Assembly (NCBI GenBank): GCA_040766885.1
Contig: JAXGPP010000009.1
Location: 248,001 to 312,000, forward strand
Length of the DNA stretch: 64,000 nucleotides
Source of the DNA: JAXGPP01 sp040766885
Lineage (GTDB): Bacteria > Planctomycetota > Planctomycetia > Pirellulales > Thermoguttaceae
Direction of reading: 5' to 3'
The stretch's first letter is position 1. Each line of letters begins with the position of its first letter. Made by a program: the position numbers and the translations under genes. Positions 36,185 to 45,800 of this stretch are shown here, piece by piece. The notes beneath the pieces were generated by a model. That model was not told the DNA's origin and did not search any database. It was given only the letters and a program-made list of their open reading frames with translations.

Positions 36185-36428
36185 GCGGTGCCATCCGTGT
36201 ACGCCGTCGCCTAACGTGCCGGCACGAATCAGTACCGATTCCGCTTCGAGACACTGTTAAACGAGGCCTGCCGTATCGCGGCGCGGAACGGCCGACACCA
36301 TCCCCGACCGCGGCAAATCTCCCTTGAGTATAAAGGCGAATGTGGAGGGTTGTAAGGGGTCAAGACCACGCAGAAAGGATCACCGGCATGCTTCGTCTGC
36401 TCGATGGCCGGGTCCATCACGCCGAGAT

Positions 36429-36905
36429 TCAACTTCTTTCCCGCATTCTCCGCATCGTGCAACGCCCGCACAAGTAATTGTCTCCTTGAGTCGAGTATCC
36501 TTCCGTGCCGAGCCGGATTACCTTGCCGCAATCGTCGCAATGGGTCGGCTCGTACTCAGGCGGGTTGGGCAGCTTCTCGAAGTTGTATTCGTTCGTGCCG
36601 TACCAGACGTACATCTCGGTTTCAAACGCCTTGCGGCACTTCGGGCAGTCCTTCCAGTCACCTCGGTGGCCTTCGGCGTGATGGTAGCCGCAGAGCGTGT
36701 AGCGGCGGTGATTCCGGCTGCAACTGTTCCGAGCGTAGGAGAATATCACGTACTTGTGCTCGTCGTCGCATATCCATGACCCGCAGCACTCGGTTTTCGT
36801 AAGGCTCTTCGTCTTCCCGCACAGACCGCAGCGGGCGCCACCTTGTTGCGGCGATTGGCGAGTTGATTTCCGCTTGCGGGCGGTGGCTTTCTTCTTGGCT
36901 GCCAT
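36429..36905 (-). CDS. Multi-CxxC zinc-ribbon protein of unknown function
   Basis: A 158-aa protein from ATG 36905 with a GGGGGA site about 7 bases upstream. The first 24 residues are a Lys/Arg/Ala/Gln tail. Then come paired cysteines: CGLCG (about 26-30), CC at 40-41, CSRNHRRYTLCGYHH (about 62-76), CPKC (about 87-90), CDDCG (about 123-127) and CGRC (about 146-149). These can build three zinc sites. WICDDEHKYVIFSYARNSC and YGTNEYNFEKL are distinctive but match no family I know. It lies 62 bases after a small unknown gene on the same strand. Probably binds nucleic acid or protein. Confidence 0.7.
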   Translation of the reverse strand: MAAKKKATARKRKSTRQSPQQGGARCGLCGKTKSLTKTECCGSWICDDEHKYVIFSYARNSCSRNHRRYTLCGYHHAEGHRGDWKDCPKCRKAFETEMYVWYGTNEYNFEKLPNPPEYEPTHCDDCGKVIRLGTEGYSTQGDNYLCGRCTMRRMRERS

Positions 36906-36967
36906 AGACTATCCCCCATTGAGTCTAGACGTGTCGCCAGCACGACCGTCGGCCGTCATCGACAAGT

Positions 36968-37162
36968 TCACTTTTTCGGTTCCCGAACAGCGATCTTCGG
37001 TGGCTGGTCCAATTCGTCATCAGCCATCTGGTGGGCTTCGAGCCCGATCAGCAGACGAGTCGTCGCGATCGTGGAATCACGAGACTCGATTATCGCATGC
37101 TCGTCATCGCGCGAAATCCTCACCTGGTCGAGCCGGGCGATATTTGGCCGCTTCTTTCGCAT
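36968..37162 (-). CDS. Small unknown protein (64 aa)
   Basis: A 64-aa acidic/basic mixed protein from ATG 37162 with no signal peptide or membrane segment. A strand-like core (VRISRDDEHAIIES, TIATTRLLIG) suggests a small beta fold. The gene starts 12 bases after the stop of the 105-aa gene upstream, so the two probably form one transcript. I do not recognise a family. The pair has the size and spacing of small two-gene modules such as toxin-antitoxin systems, but no residue supports that. Confidence 0.5.
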   Translation of the reverse strand: MRKKRPNIARLDQVRISRDDEHAIIESRDSTIATTRLLIGLEAHQMADDELDQPPKIAVREPKK

Positions 37163-37174
37163 ACCGTAATCCTA

Positions 37175-37492
37175 TCAGTTCCGGGGGTTTCGGTCGGTTT
37201 GATGCGCCGATTCCGCCGCGTTGAACTTGATGGTTGCCCCCAGATCGAAACCCGCCTTGACCAGCGTCTCTTCGACGCGACGCAGGTCGACGTGGGTCGC
37301 CTGGGCGTAGTAAGCCTCCAGGCCGTGAACCGTCGGTCGCGACGGCCCGACTCGGACGTCAGAATGCCGGGTGTTGGTCTCGCGATCTCGACCGTCAAAC
37401 GCTTCGCACAGGTACAGCGCCAACTCGTGGAGGTCGCCTGGGAACAGCACGGCCACTGATCCTAATGCTGAAAGAGGTATCTCGCGTCCCAT
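37175..37492 (-). CDS. Small unknown protein (105 aa)
   Basis: A 105-aa protein if begun at ATG 37492 (MGREIPLSALGSVAVLFPGD); the frame is open to 37693 but that part is Arg/Pro-rich shadow sequence. The N-terminal half is a hydrophobic helix-rich segment (GDLHELALYLCEAFDGRD), the C-terminal half includes YYAQATHVDLRRVEETLVKA. No known motif is visible. It is followed at 12 bases by the 64-aa gene, both transcribed away from tRNA-Asn. A CGAAATC-TC-GATTTCG inverted repeat at 37781-37796 lies upstream. Confidence 0.5.
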   Translation of the reverse strand: MGREIPLSALGSVAVLFPGDLHELALYLCEAFDGRDRETNTRHSDVRVGPSRPTVHGLEAYYAQATHVDLRRVEETLVKAGFDLGATIKFNAAESAHQTDRNPRN

Positions 37493-37861
37493 GCGTGCTA
37501 CCTCGGTGTGGGGTTGCGCCCGCGGCAACGGTGCTGGCGGGCGCCGGGCAACGGCGCCCAGTCTGCCCTGCCCCATCTGACTGACAACTGCCGACCATCC
37601 TAGCGGGCGGATCGAGGGCTCGGTAGTCAGACGGGTGATAAAGGCCTCTCTCCCTGGCTGACGCTGCCAAGCAGTGCGGGAGCGGCTGTTCACCCGTTCC
37701 CGACACTGGGCAGAGAGTCAGAGAGTTCGAGATCAAAAAGCGGGGGTGCGAACGCAACCATCATGGTTTGGCTCGGACCCCGAAATCTCGATTTCGAAAC
37801 AGAGAGCGCGGCCGCCGGGCGGAGAATGATGTAAGTCCTTGCCGCACAACGCAAGAAACGT
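37493..37861. other. Intergenic stretch upstream of the small-protein pair
   Basis: The 369 bases contain no credible gene. The only structure I see is the 7-base-arm inverted repeat at 37781-37796, which could be an operator or chance. Confidence 0.35.
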
Positions 37862-37889
37862 AAAACGCCGAGCTCGACTGAACTCGGCG
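37862..37889 (-). terminator. Rho-independent terminator of tRNA-Asn
   Basis: On the minus strand CGCCGAG and CTCGGCG arms (37889-37866) form a stem around a 10-base loop, followed by TTTTA. It is 48 bases beyond the 3' end of the tRNA. Confidence 0.75.
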
Positions 37890-37936
37890 CCGGCAGCTAA
37901 CCCGTTGTGGCATCAGAACTTGCGTAAAATGAAAAG

Positions 37937-38009
37937 CTCCCCGACTAGGACTCGAACCTAGGACCCAGCGGTTAACAGCCGCTTGCTCTACCGACTGAGC
38001 TATCGGGGA
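37937..38009 (-). tRNA. tRNA-Asn (anticodon GTT)
   Basis: A 73-base tRNA folds fully. The 7-bp acceptor stem TCCCCGA/TCGGGGA is followed by discriminator G, which suits asparagine. The D-arm has AGCTCAGTCGGTAGAGC, and the anticodon loop CTGTTAA carries GTT. The T-arm GGTTCGAATCC is standard. CCA is not encoded. The promoter (38021-38049) and a terminator (37862-37889) flank it, so it is a single-gene transcript. Confidence 0.97.
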
Positions 38010-38020
38010 CTGTGGGATCT

Positions 38021-38049
38021 ATCTTATCTCACGCTGCCGGGAGCGACAA
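38021..38049 (-). promoter_or_regulatory. Sigma-70 promoter of tRNA-Asn
   Basis: Minus strand: TTGTCG (38049-38044), a 17-base spacer, TAAGAT (38026-38021), and the tRNA 5' end 11 bases further. Confidence 0.6.
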
Positions 38050-38523
38050 GGAGCGACCGCAGCTCCACTTGAGCTGCCTGTGGGCGGAATAACGGCGGAT
38101 CTATACAGCGATAGAGCGGAGGCTCCCCACCGTCTTGGTGTGCTCTTTGGTCTCGTTGGCTTCCAAACGTAATCGGCGATATCCGGCTTGGTCGTGAAGT
38201 TGTGCTGAAATTGTGCCGTCCTTCGCGATAAAGAGACGCCCCCCCGGAGGCCGTCCATGGGAGCATTCAGTCCGATCGGTGGGCTTCCGGCACGCTCAGC
38301 CGTTGCGCACCCAGGAGGGGGGACGCCTGGACAATCAGAGCGATTCGAGCGGGGCTGGGGGGAAAGCGGCGAACATGCGAGAATAATGCGGTGGGGGGAG
38401 CGCCGGTTGCAGCATAATTCTACCCGGACATTGCGGACGCCGGGTGGCGGCAGCAACAACCGACGAAGCGAGAACTCCAACGACAGGAACTGGGTCTTAG
38501 GTCATCCGATTAGGGCGCAGACC
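38050..38523. other. Intergenic stretch upstream of the GTPase pair
   Basis: The 474 bases contain an open frame that runs in phase into the GTPase gene from 38257, but its residues (Gly/Pro/Arg/Asn-rich) look translated non-coding DNA. A G+C-rich run at 38230-38260 may form a hairpin. Nothing else recognised. Confidence 0.35.
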
Positions 38524-39741
38524 GTGTTGAAGAAACCGGCAGGCAATTTCTGGAGCGGTCTCTGGCGGCGCGTGCGATCGCCCGCGGTGGACGATGCGGA
38601 AATCGAGGCACGACTCGCGCAACTGCGCGGCGAGTTGCCGGAGCCCGTATTCTGGCTCCTGGGCAAGGCTCAGTCGGGCAAGACGTCGCTGGTGCGGGCG
38701 CTGACAGGTAGCAGTCGGGCTGAGATCGGCAACGGTTTCCGCCCCTGTACGCGAACCGCGCAGCTCTACCCTTTTCCGGACGAAGCCGGCCATTTCGTCC
38801 AATTCTTCGACACGCGAGGACTGGGCGAGGTGGACTACGATCCGAGCGAGGACATGCGCGTGCTCCAGGAGCAGGCGCATTGCCTGATCGTGGTGATGCG
38901 GGCGCTGGACCACGCCCAGCGAGCGGTGCTTGACGCATTGGAGTCGATCCACCGCGCCCATCCGCACTGGCCGATCATCGTCGTCCAAACGTGTCTCCAT
39001 GAAGGCTACCCGTCGGCCGAATCGCAACACACTCTGCCGTATCCTTACAACGAGACGCCATTTCCGCCGAGCGTGCCCATCGATCTGGCCCGTTCGATCA
39101 TGGTTCAGCGACAGTGGTTTGCCGAGTACGAAGCGCGTTTCGTCGCGGTCGATTTCACTCTTCCCGACGACGGATTTCTACCGGAACTCTACGGCCTCGA
39201 CGCGTTGTGGACGGCGATTGAAGACGCGCTGCCACTCGGGCTGCGGGCGATGCTCGAAGGGCAGGCGCGACCGCTTCGCGACGTTTACTTCCGCGCTGCC
39301 CATCCCCACGTTCTATCGTACGCCGCGGTGGCGGGAGCGGCGGCCGGGTTGCCGGTGCCGCTGCTGGACATTCCGCTATTGGCCGCCGTGCAGGCCAAAT
39401 TGTTTCACAGCGTCGCCCGGATCTACGGCCAACCTATGACGACACAGCGGGCTGGCGAGATCGCCAGCATGCTGGGAGTCGGCTTTCTGGCCCGAATGGG
39501 CGTTCGCGAGTTGCTGAAAATCATTCCCGGCCTGGGAACAGTCGTTGCCGCAGCGTTTGCGGCGGCCAGCACCTATGCGCTCGGGTGCACGCTGTGCGCC
39601 TACTTCAGCTACGTGCGAAACGGCGATGTGCCGGATGCGGCCGCGCTTCGCAAGCTTTACCAGGCCCAGTACGAGGAAGGACGGCAGCGACTGGGGAGAT
39701 TTGTCGGACAAATCGCCCGGGGCCAGGAACATCGGGCATGA
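38524..39741 (+). CDS. Era/dynamin-like GTPase with C-terminal membrane-associated domain
   Basis: A 405-aa protein if begun at GTG 38524, with AGGG about 9 bases upstream; the open frame continues 89 codons further but without coding character. GKAQSGKTSL (about 45-54) is the P-loop and FFDTRGLGE the G3 motif; the NKxD equivalent is changed to VVQTCLHEG. The C-terminal part (about 265-375) contains several hydrophobic Gly/Ala-rich helices (VAGAAAGLPVPLLDIPLL, LGTVVAAAFAAASTYALG) like the DUF697 domain of YcjF/GTPase partners. Its stop overlaps the next GTPase start (ATGA). The pair probably acts as a membrane-linked unit of unknown role. Confidence 0.72.
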   Translation: MLKKPAGNFWSGLWRRVRSPAVDDAEIEARLAQLRGELPEPVFWLLGKAQSGKTSLVRALTGSSRAEIGNGFRPCTRTAQLYPFPDEAGHFVQFFDTRGLGEVDYDPSEDMRVLQEQAHCLIVVMRALDHAQRAVLDALESIHRAHPHWPIIVVQTCLHEGYPSAESQHTLPYPYNETPFPPSVPIDLARSIMVQRQWFAEYEARFVAVDFTLPDDGFLPELYGLDALWTAIEDALPLGLRAMLEGQARPLRDVYFRAAHPHVLSYAAVAGAAAGLPVPLLDIPLLAAVQAKLFHSVARIYGQPMTTQRAGEIASMLGVGFLARMGVRELLKIIPGLGTVVAAAFAAASTYALGCTLCAYFSYVRNGDVPDAAALRKLYQAQYEEGRQRLGRFVGQIARGQEHRA

Positions 39742-41291
39742 GACACCTCAAGACTTGGTGGCTCCTGATCCTGGCATTGATGAGCGGCCCGTACGTACTG
39801 CTTTACCTGGCGGGCTCCGTCTGGCTTTACGAGCGGAAGCTGCTTTGGCAGTGGGGAGCGGTGGCTGCCGTGCTGACCTTCGTGAGCTGGTGGTGGGCAC
39901 AACGTTTGAGGCAGAGGCAAGCCCCCCCCACACGGCTATCCGCCCAGCCGGACGATGACTGGCCGCCGTTGGCAAGGGCCGCCTGGCAACAGGTCGAAGC
40001 GATCGCCAACCGCATGCAGGAGGAAGACCTGCCGTTGGACCGTCCCGAAAGCGTCTGGACCATCGTCCGCGAGGTGCTCGAAGCGGTCGCCCAGCAGTTC
40101 CATCCGCGATCGAAACGGGCCATGCTGGAAGTGCCGGTGCCGCACGTGCTGCGGATCGTAGAACTGGTGGCCCGCGACCTTCGGGTGGCATTCTCCAATC
40201 GCGTGCCGGCCGGGCACGTACTCACGCTGCACGATTACCAGCGACTGCGGCGGCTGGCCGGCTATTGGACGCCGCTGTATGCGGTTTACCGCGTGGGGTC
40301 GTTCGTAGTCAATCCGCTGGCCGCCACGATCCGCGAGGTGCGCGATGCGGCCGCAGGCAAGCTCATGGATGCCTCGATCGAAGAGGTCCGGCGGTGGGCA
40401 ATCGGCTTCGCTGTCCGCAAAGCGGGTTTCTATGCAATCCAACTCTACAGCGGCCACCTGGTCCTCGATGACGTCGATTTCGATGCCTACCACAGCCGCC
40501 AATCGCGCGAAGACAAGGACCGCGCCGTCCGACAGGCCGAACGGCTCGCCGAAGAACCTCTCCGCATTCTCGTGCTGGGCCAGGTGAAGGCGGGCAAGTC
40601 GAGCCTCATCAACGCCTTGTTCGGCGAGCCTCGCGCCGCGGTGGACGTGGTGCCTCGCACCAGGTTCATCGAGCCGTACATCCTGGATCGCGAGGGCACG
40701 CCCCGCGCGATTATCCTCGATACGGCCGGCTATGAACTGGCAGACATGGATGAGAACCCGTTTGAACCATTGCGTGGAGAGATTCTCAACTGCGATTTGC
40801 TGCTGGTAGTCTGCTCAGCGCGATCGGCCGCGCGCGGCGCCGACCGCCGATTGCTGGACGAGCTGCGCGAGTTTTTCCAGCGCGAACCGGACCGGCTGAT
40901 GCCGCCGACGGTCGCGGCCCTGACGCACATTGACCAGTTGCGGCCGCTGGCGGAGTGGAACCCGCCCTACAACATCGCCGAACCCGACCGCCCCAAGGCG
41001 CGCAGTATCCGCGATGCAGCCGAGACCGTCGCCGCGGATCTGGCTTTGACGCCCGCGCAGGTCATCCCCGTATGCCTCAAACCCGAACGGATCTACAACG
41101 TGGAGGAAGCGCTGATCCCCGCGATTCTGCAAGCCGTTCCGGAGGCGCAACGGGTGAAGTACCTCCGCTGCCTGCGCCAATTCCACAGCGAGCAGTATTG
41201 GCGGAAGCTGTGGCAACAGGCGGCCAGTTCCGGCCGACTGCTACTACAGGCAGGAACCGAGTGGCTGCGAAGCCGCAGTCGAGGTGATTGA
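39738..41291 (+). CDS. Membrane-anchored GTPase, partner of the preceding gene
   Basis: A 517-aa protein from ATG 39738, overlapping the preceding stop. Two N-terminal membrane segments (LLILALMSGPYVLLYLAG and WGAVAAVLTFVSWWWA) anchor it; residues about 70-270 are helical; then a GTPase domain with GQVKAGKSSL (P-loop, about 288-297), IILDTAGYE (G3) and ALTHID (G4). Such two-GTPase cassettes resemble bacterial dynamin-like pairs and YfjP-type proteins used in membrane or envelope tasks. Translation coupling with the soluble-plus-DUF697 partner suggests one complex. Function not known. Confidence 0.72.
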   Translation: MRHLKTWWLLILALMSGPYVLLYLAGSVWLYERKLLWQWGAVAAVLTFVSWWWAQRLRQRQAPPTRLSAQPDDDWPPLARAAWQQVEAIANRMQEEDLPLDRPESVWTIVREVLEAVAQQFHPRSKRAMLEVPVPHVLRIVELVARDLRVAFSNRVPAGHVLTLHDYQRLRRLAGYWTPLYAVYRVGSFVVNPLAATIREVRDAAAGKLMDASIEEVRRWAIGFAVRKAGFYAIQLYSGHLVLDDVDFDAYHSRQSREDKDRAVRQAERLAEEPLRILVLGQVKAGKSSLINALFGEPRAAVDVVPRTRFIEPYILDREGTPRAIILDTAGYELADMDENPFEPLRGEILNCDLLLVVCSARSAARGADRRLLDELREFFQREPDRLMPPTVAALTHIDQLRPLAEWNPPYNIAEPDRPKARSIRDAAETVAADLALTPAQVIPVCLKPERIYNVEEALIPAILQAVPEAQRVKYLRCLRQFHSEQYWRKLWQQAASSGRLLLQAGTEWLRSRSRGD

Positions 41292-41388
41292 GGCGAATTC
41301 CGGCGCGGGACATCCGGCGAAGCGACGGCCGGCTCAGGAGGAAGAAAACGACGAGGCACCACAGTCGGGGGCGGCAAAGAATGAGAAA

Positions 41389-41462
41389 GCCGCTTGCGGC
41401 TGAGCACTTCGAGAAGGGCGGCAGTCGCCGGCCTTCCTTGAGTGCCAAGCCGCAAGCGGCGT
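41389..41462. repeat. Pair of palindromic repeat elements
   Basis: AAGCCGCTTGCGGCT (about 41389-41403) and CCAAGCCGCAAGCGGCG (about 41446-41462) are self-palindromes that are also near inverted copies of each other, with about 43 bases between them. They match the REP-like style of elements elsewhere in the window. Confidence 0.6.
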
Positions 41463-41488
41463 AATAATGTAACGGCCCGGGAAATTAT

Positions 41489-41514
41489 CCGTCGCGGGGG
41501 TCTGGCCGCGACGG
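41489..41514. terminator. Hairpin between convergent genes
   Basis: CCGTCGCGG (41489-41497) pairs with CCGCGACGG (41506-41514) around an 8-base loop, between the convergent GTPase and HTH-receiver genes. No T-run follows, so it may be a factor-dependent or bidirectional stop, or simply a REP-like palindrome. Confidence 0.4.
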
Positions 41515-41567
41515 GTCAGTCGAACGGCGATGGCGGATGGATTGGCTTTCCCAGGGGAAAACAGCGG

Positions 41568-42140
41568 TCAAACAAGCTCCTTCTTGGCACCGATGAGGGT
41601 CCGCAAACGCTCGGCCAATAGCGCCGAGTCGAACGGCTTCTTGAATGTCTCATTGATGCTCGATCGGTCGAAGCTCATCGAGCTGCCGTCGTCCGGCAGC
41701 AGGGCAATCAGGATCACCTCGGCGAACTCGTTGTTGCGCCGCAGATTCTGACAGATTTGCAGAGCTTCGGTCCGGCCGATGGAGAAGTCGACGATGATGC
41801 AGTCGGGATGGAAGCTTTCGGCTTGAATCCCGGCATCAAAGCCGCTGGCCGCCACGGCGACCTTGAACGACCGCTCCACGGGCAGTTCACGCTTGATGTT
41901 CTCGACCAGCACCTGGTCCTGCGCGACAATAAGCACCTTGGCCATCGCCTCGTCTTCGAGGTCGCCAAGGGGCATGCCGTGCTCTTTCAGGAACTTGATC
42001 AAGTACTCGCGGGGAATCCGTCGGTCTTGAGATCCGGGGATGCGGTATCCCTTCAGGCGACCCGAATCGAACCATTTGCTAACGGTTCGTGGGGCCACCT
42101 TACAGATCTTGGCGACCTGACCAGTAGTGAAAACCTTCAT
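41568..42140 (-). CDS. HTH-receiver response regulator
   Basis: A 190-aa protein from ATG 42140 with GGAGAG upstream. Residues 1-50 are an excisionase/MerR-like winged helix (TTGQVAKICKVAPRTVSKWF, then GRLKGYRIPGSQDRRIPREY). Residues about 66-185 form a receiver domain: DCIIVDFS supplies the phospho-acceptor aspartate and KKPFD the conserved lysine, while the usual acidic pair near the start reads VAQDQ, with only one acid. The DNA-binding part precedes the receiver, which is the reverse of most regulators and is common in planctomycetes. The kinase partner is not in the window. Confidence 0.82.
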   Translation of the reverse strand: MKVFTTGQVAKICKVAPRTVSKWFDSGRLKGYRIPGSQDRRIPREYLIKFLKEHGMPLGDLEDEAMAKVLIVAQDQVLVENIKRELPVERSFKVAVAASGFDAGIQAESFHPDCIIVDFSIGRTEALQICQNLRRNNEFAEVILIALLPDDGSSMSFDRSSINETFKKPFDSALLAERLRTLIGAKKELV

Positions 42141-42823
42141 TGCAGGCTCTCCGATATCTCGCACGCTTCGGTTCCACACCGCCTCGGCCGGACGACGCCC
42201 ATCCGGACGAAGCTTGGCCCCTTGCTTGTGACAACTGCTCGATCCATCACTCCGGCGTCGAGCCGGTCAGCCGTCACACGCATCTGGGTCGGGGCCCGAT
42301 GTAATCTCGCTTCGATTTGGCAGTGGTTCAGCTCCCTCTGACCCGCGCCGTAGTATTCACATCGGTTACCGGGGCATCCGGAAGTCAGCGAAAATCCGTA
42401 AAATAGGGAAGGCGTGTTTCAACCAACCCAACGGTAATGTCGTGACTCGCCGGAAGGATCACCCGAGGTAGCGTCGCGGTGGAGAAACCCGTAGAAAGCC
42501 CGCCAAATCGTTGCAGCGGCGGGCGGCAAGTGTTTGCCACGAGTCGAATCCGGCGGATCGCGCATCCGGTTTGCTCCCTCTCAACCCGGTAGCACGACGC
42601 CAGTTCCGCTGCGCAGCAGGCCGCCCGCGAAAGGCGTGGCAGTTCAAGCATGGTCCCCCCTAAATCCCCACCCACAGTCGCAGCCTGAGCTTGCAGTCTG
42701 CGGGATAGGGCTTCCGATGATAGATTTCGATTCAAAACGGGGGATGACTTTAGACTCTTTCTTCCGGTCGTACGGGCGGTGCCGACCGTGTCGTCTGGGA
42801 GGACTGTAAGGGCGAAAAACGGC
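42141..42823. other. Intergenic stretch upstream of the HTH-receiver gene
   Basis: The 683 bases lie between the SMC stop and the regulator start. One minus-strand frame, 42385-42651, encodes 88 aa from an ATG with a G-rich AGGGGGGACC sequence ahead of it (MLELPRLSRAACCAAELASC). It has no recognisable motif and only moderate third-position G+C, so I do not call it a gene. No strong hairpin was seen. Confidence 0.35.
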
Positions 42824-45800
42824 TCAGGCCGCCTGCGTTTCGTCGGCGGCCGGGGCAGAACCGGCCGGGAGACGGATCTCTCCGTCGTCGCTCACATCCT
42901 CAAAGCGAACCGAAACCTGTTTCGAGATGCCCGATTCCTGCATCGTTACACCGTAGATGGTGTTCGCGCACGTCATCGTCTTCTTGGAGTGGGTGACGAT
43001 GATGAACTGAGTCCAGGCGAGGAAATCCTGGAGGACCTTGGTGAAGCGGTCAATGTTGGCCTCATCCAGCGCGGCATCGACCTCGTCGAGTACGCAGAAG
43101 GGGCTGGGGCGGCTGCGAAAGATCGCCAAAAGCATCGCCACGCAGGTGAGCGTCTTCTCGCCACCGCTTAAGAGTGAGATGCTCCGGGGTTCCTTGCCCG
43201 GCGGCCGGGCGACGATTTCAATGCCCGTTTCCAGAATATCGATCCCCTCTTCGAGCACGATATCGGCCTGCCCGCCGCCGAACAGATCGCGGAACAATTG
43301 CTGGAAGTGGCCGCGGACGGTTTCCAGCGTGTCGACGAACAGACGGCGGCTGTCGGCATTGATCTTCTCGATGATCTTCTCCAGGGCCTTTTTTGCCTCG
43401 GAGAGATCCTTGTACTGTTCAGCCAGAGTTCGGTAGCGGGCCTCGTGCTGGTCCAACTCCTCCAAGGCCTCGAGATTCACATTGCCCAGACTGTTGATTT
43501 TCCGCCGAAGCTCATCGATTTCCTGCTGAACCGCCTCGCGTTGATGCTGTTCTTCAAGCGTCGGCTCGTGCTCCAATTCGGCCAACTCGATCGCATAATC
43601 CTCGCGCAGCCGTGCTGCAAGGGAGGTCCGCTCGTGCCGGATTTCGTTGGCGGCCAGATCTTGCGCGTGGATCCGGTCCTCCAGCTTACGCATCCTGCCA
43701 CGAATTCGCTGGACGTCGGCCGCCAGCTCGCCTCGCTCCCGGTGCAGCGCGTCGCGCCTCGCAATCGCCTCGGCGGACTGGCGCGCAAGTCCCTCTTTCT
43801 GAAGGTACAGGTCGGCCAGCTCCGACTCCGCATCGAGAATGGTCCGGTGCGACTGTTCGGACCGCCGGATGCACTCGGCCAATCGCTGACGGCTGTCGCC
43901 GATGGCTCGCATCCGCTCCTGCTGGCTCTCTTCGGACTGCCGCAGTCGAGCACGGAGGTTCTCCAATCGCTCCTCGCTCTTGGCCAGATCGACCTTCGCC
44001 TCCGTCGACTCGCGCTGACGAACGAGCCGTTCCCCTTCCATCCGTTCGATCCGTTGTGCCAAGGCGTTCACGGACGACTCCACGTCGGCCAACGAAGCGA
44101 CCAGCAATCCGTGGCGCGTGCGCGCTGCATCGAGCTGCTGTTCAACTGCGTCGTGCTTTTCGGCAGCGGCGCGGACCTCGTCGTCCAGGGAACCCCGCTG
44201 ACGGGCAACCTGGCTGAGCCGCTCGTCGGCCGCTGTGATCCGATGGCCATGCTCGCCCAGCGCATCCAGCGCGCGCTGGTGGTCTGCGGCCAAGGCATCG
44301 GCGTGCTGTTCGTCGATAGCGATTTGTTGTTCGAGAGTCTCGATTTCGGCATTGACTGCCACGATTCGGCTGGCGAGTTCAGCCAATTGGATCTTCAGAG
44401 AGCGGAGTTCGCTACGGCGGGTGATCAAACCCGTCGCAGTGTGCCGAGGCCCCACCGAAATAGTGCCATCGGCCGCCAGCAGCTCGCCGGTGGCCGTCAC
44501 GAAGCTCAGGCCGTGTCCGACCGAACCGGCGTAGGCCAAGGCATGAGCCAGGGTCTCGACAAACCACGTGCGGCAAAGGAGTCGCGACACGAGCGGGGCA
44601 TAGGTCGAATCGGTCTGGACAAACCAGTCTGCCCGGCCCAGCACGCCCGGGCGCCCGCTGAGATCGGCAGGGGGCTCGTCGGCATCGGACACGTGGCCTT
44701 CGAGCCAGACGAATCCGACTCGGCCGGAGAACTGATTGGGGTGCCCCTTGAGGTGTTCGAGCAGCTCTCCGCCAGGCGCCACGACCACGTGCTGGGCCCG
44801 CTCACCGAGTGCCACTTCGACAAGCATTGCCGCCTCCATGCTCACCTGAATCAGGTCGGCAAGCAGGCCGCAAACCTGGCGAAAAGGCCCCTCGGGTGAC
44901 TCGCGCGACTGGGTCAACACCTCCTTCACCCCCGCGCTGACCCCTTCGTATCGCCGTTCGAGTTCTTCCAGCAGTGCTGCGCGCTCCGCCAGACCGCTGC
45001 GCCGCTGGTGCAAGTTTGCCCGATCGGCTTCGCAGACGGCCAGACCACGGCGACGCCCGGCCAGGTCGGCCCTGGCAGCGCCGAGCGAGGCCGATCGCTC
45101 GTCAACCCGGCGTGCGAGATCGGTGCGCGTGCGAAGCAGCGATTCGCGCTCGGCGGTTACCGCCTGAAGCTGGGCATCGAGTTCCTCAAGGCGTTGCTGG
45201 CTGCGCCGCCGGATCGCCAATGTCGCCGCGAGTTCTCGTTCCAGCGCACTGGTTTCGTTGCCGAGCGCGGCCGCCGACCGCATCTGCTCGAGGTACGCCG
45301 ACCGCCGCTGCTCGTTTTCTGACCGCAACTGATCCAGTTCAGCGTTGATCTCCGTCAGCCCGCGCTCTCCCTCAGCCAGGCTGCGGGCCAGCCGGACGTG
45401 CTGCTCATCGGCCGCCGCCACCGCCTTTTCGGTTTCCCGCAGTTGCTGCAGCAGATCGCCCGCACGATGACTCATGGCTGCCAGTTGCACTCGATGCCGC
45501 GAGATTTCCTCATCGAGATCCTGGCCGCGTTTCCGCTCGTGCTCGGATGCCGAACTGAGTGCGGCAATTCTCGTTCGGGTGGCAGCGCTTCGGGATTCGG
45601 AATGTTGAATTGCCTCGTTGGCCTCCGCGATCCGGCCCTCGGCTTCCACCAACCGCATCTCAATCGCACCCGTTTCCGCCGAAGCGGCATCGTGCTGCGC
45701 AGCGAGTACGGCTAAGTCGTCCTCACACTCCTTAAGCCGGTCCGACAGACGCCGCCAGTCGACCAGGGCGACCTGGGTCCGCAACTCCTGCAGCCGCTCG

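Noticed and set aside
36968..37492. Toxin-antitoxin system
   Set aside because: Only size and spacing suggest it; no toxin or antitoxin motif seen.
38257..38523. N-terminal extension of the first GTPase to an ATG at 38257
   Set aside because: Residues before the GTG at 38524 look like translated non-coding DNA and a ribosome site fits the GTG.
42385..42651. 88-aa minus-strand gene with a G-rich site before its ATG
   Set aside because: No motif, weak coding bias, and no supporting neighbour; left as intergenic.
43298..44899. 533-codon plus-strand frame within the SMC gene
   Set aside because: Shadow; SMC is unambiguous on the minus strand.
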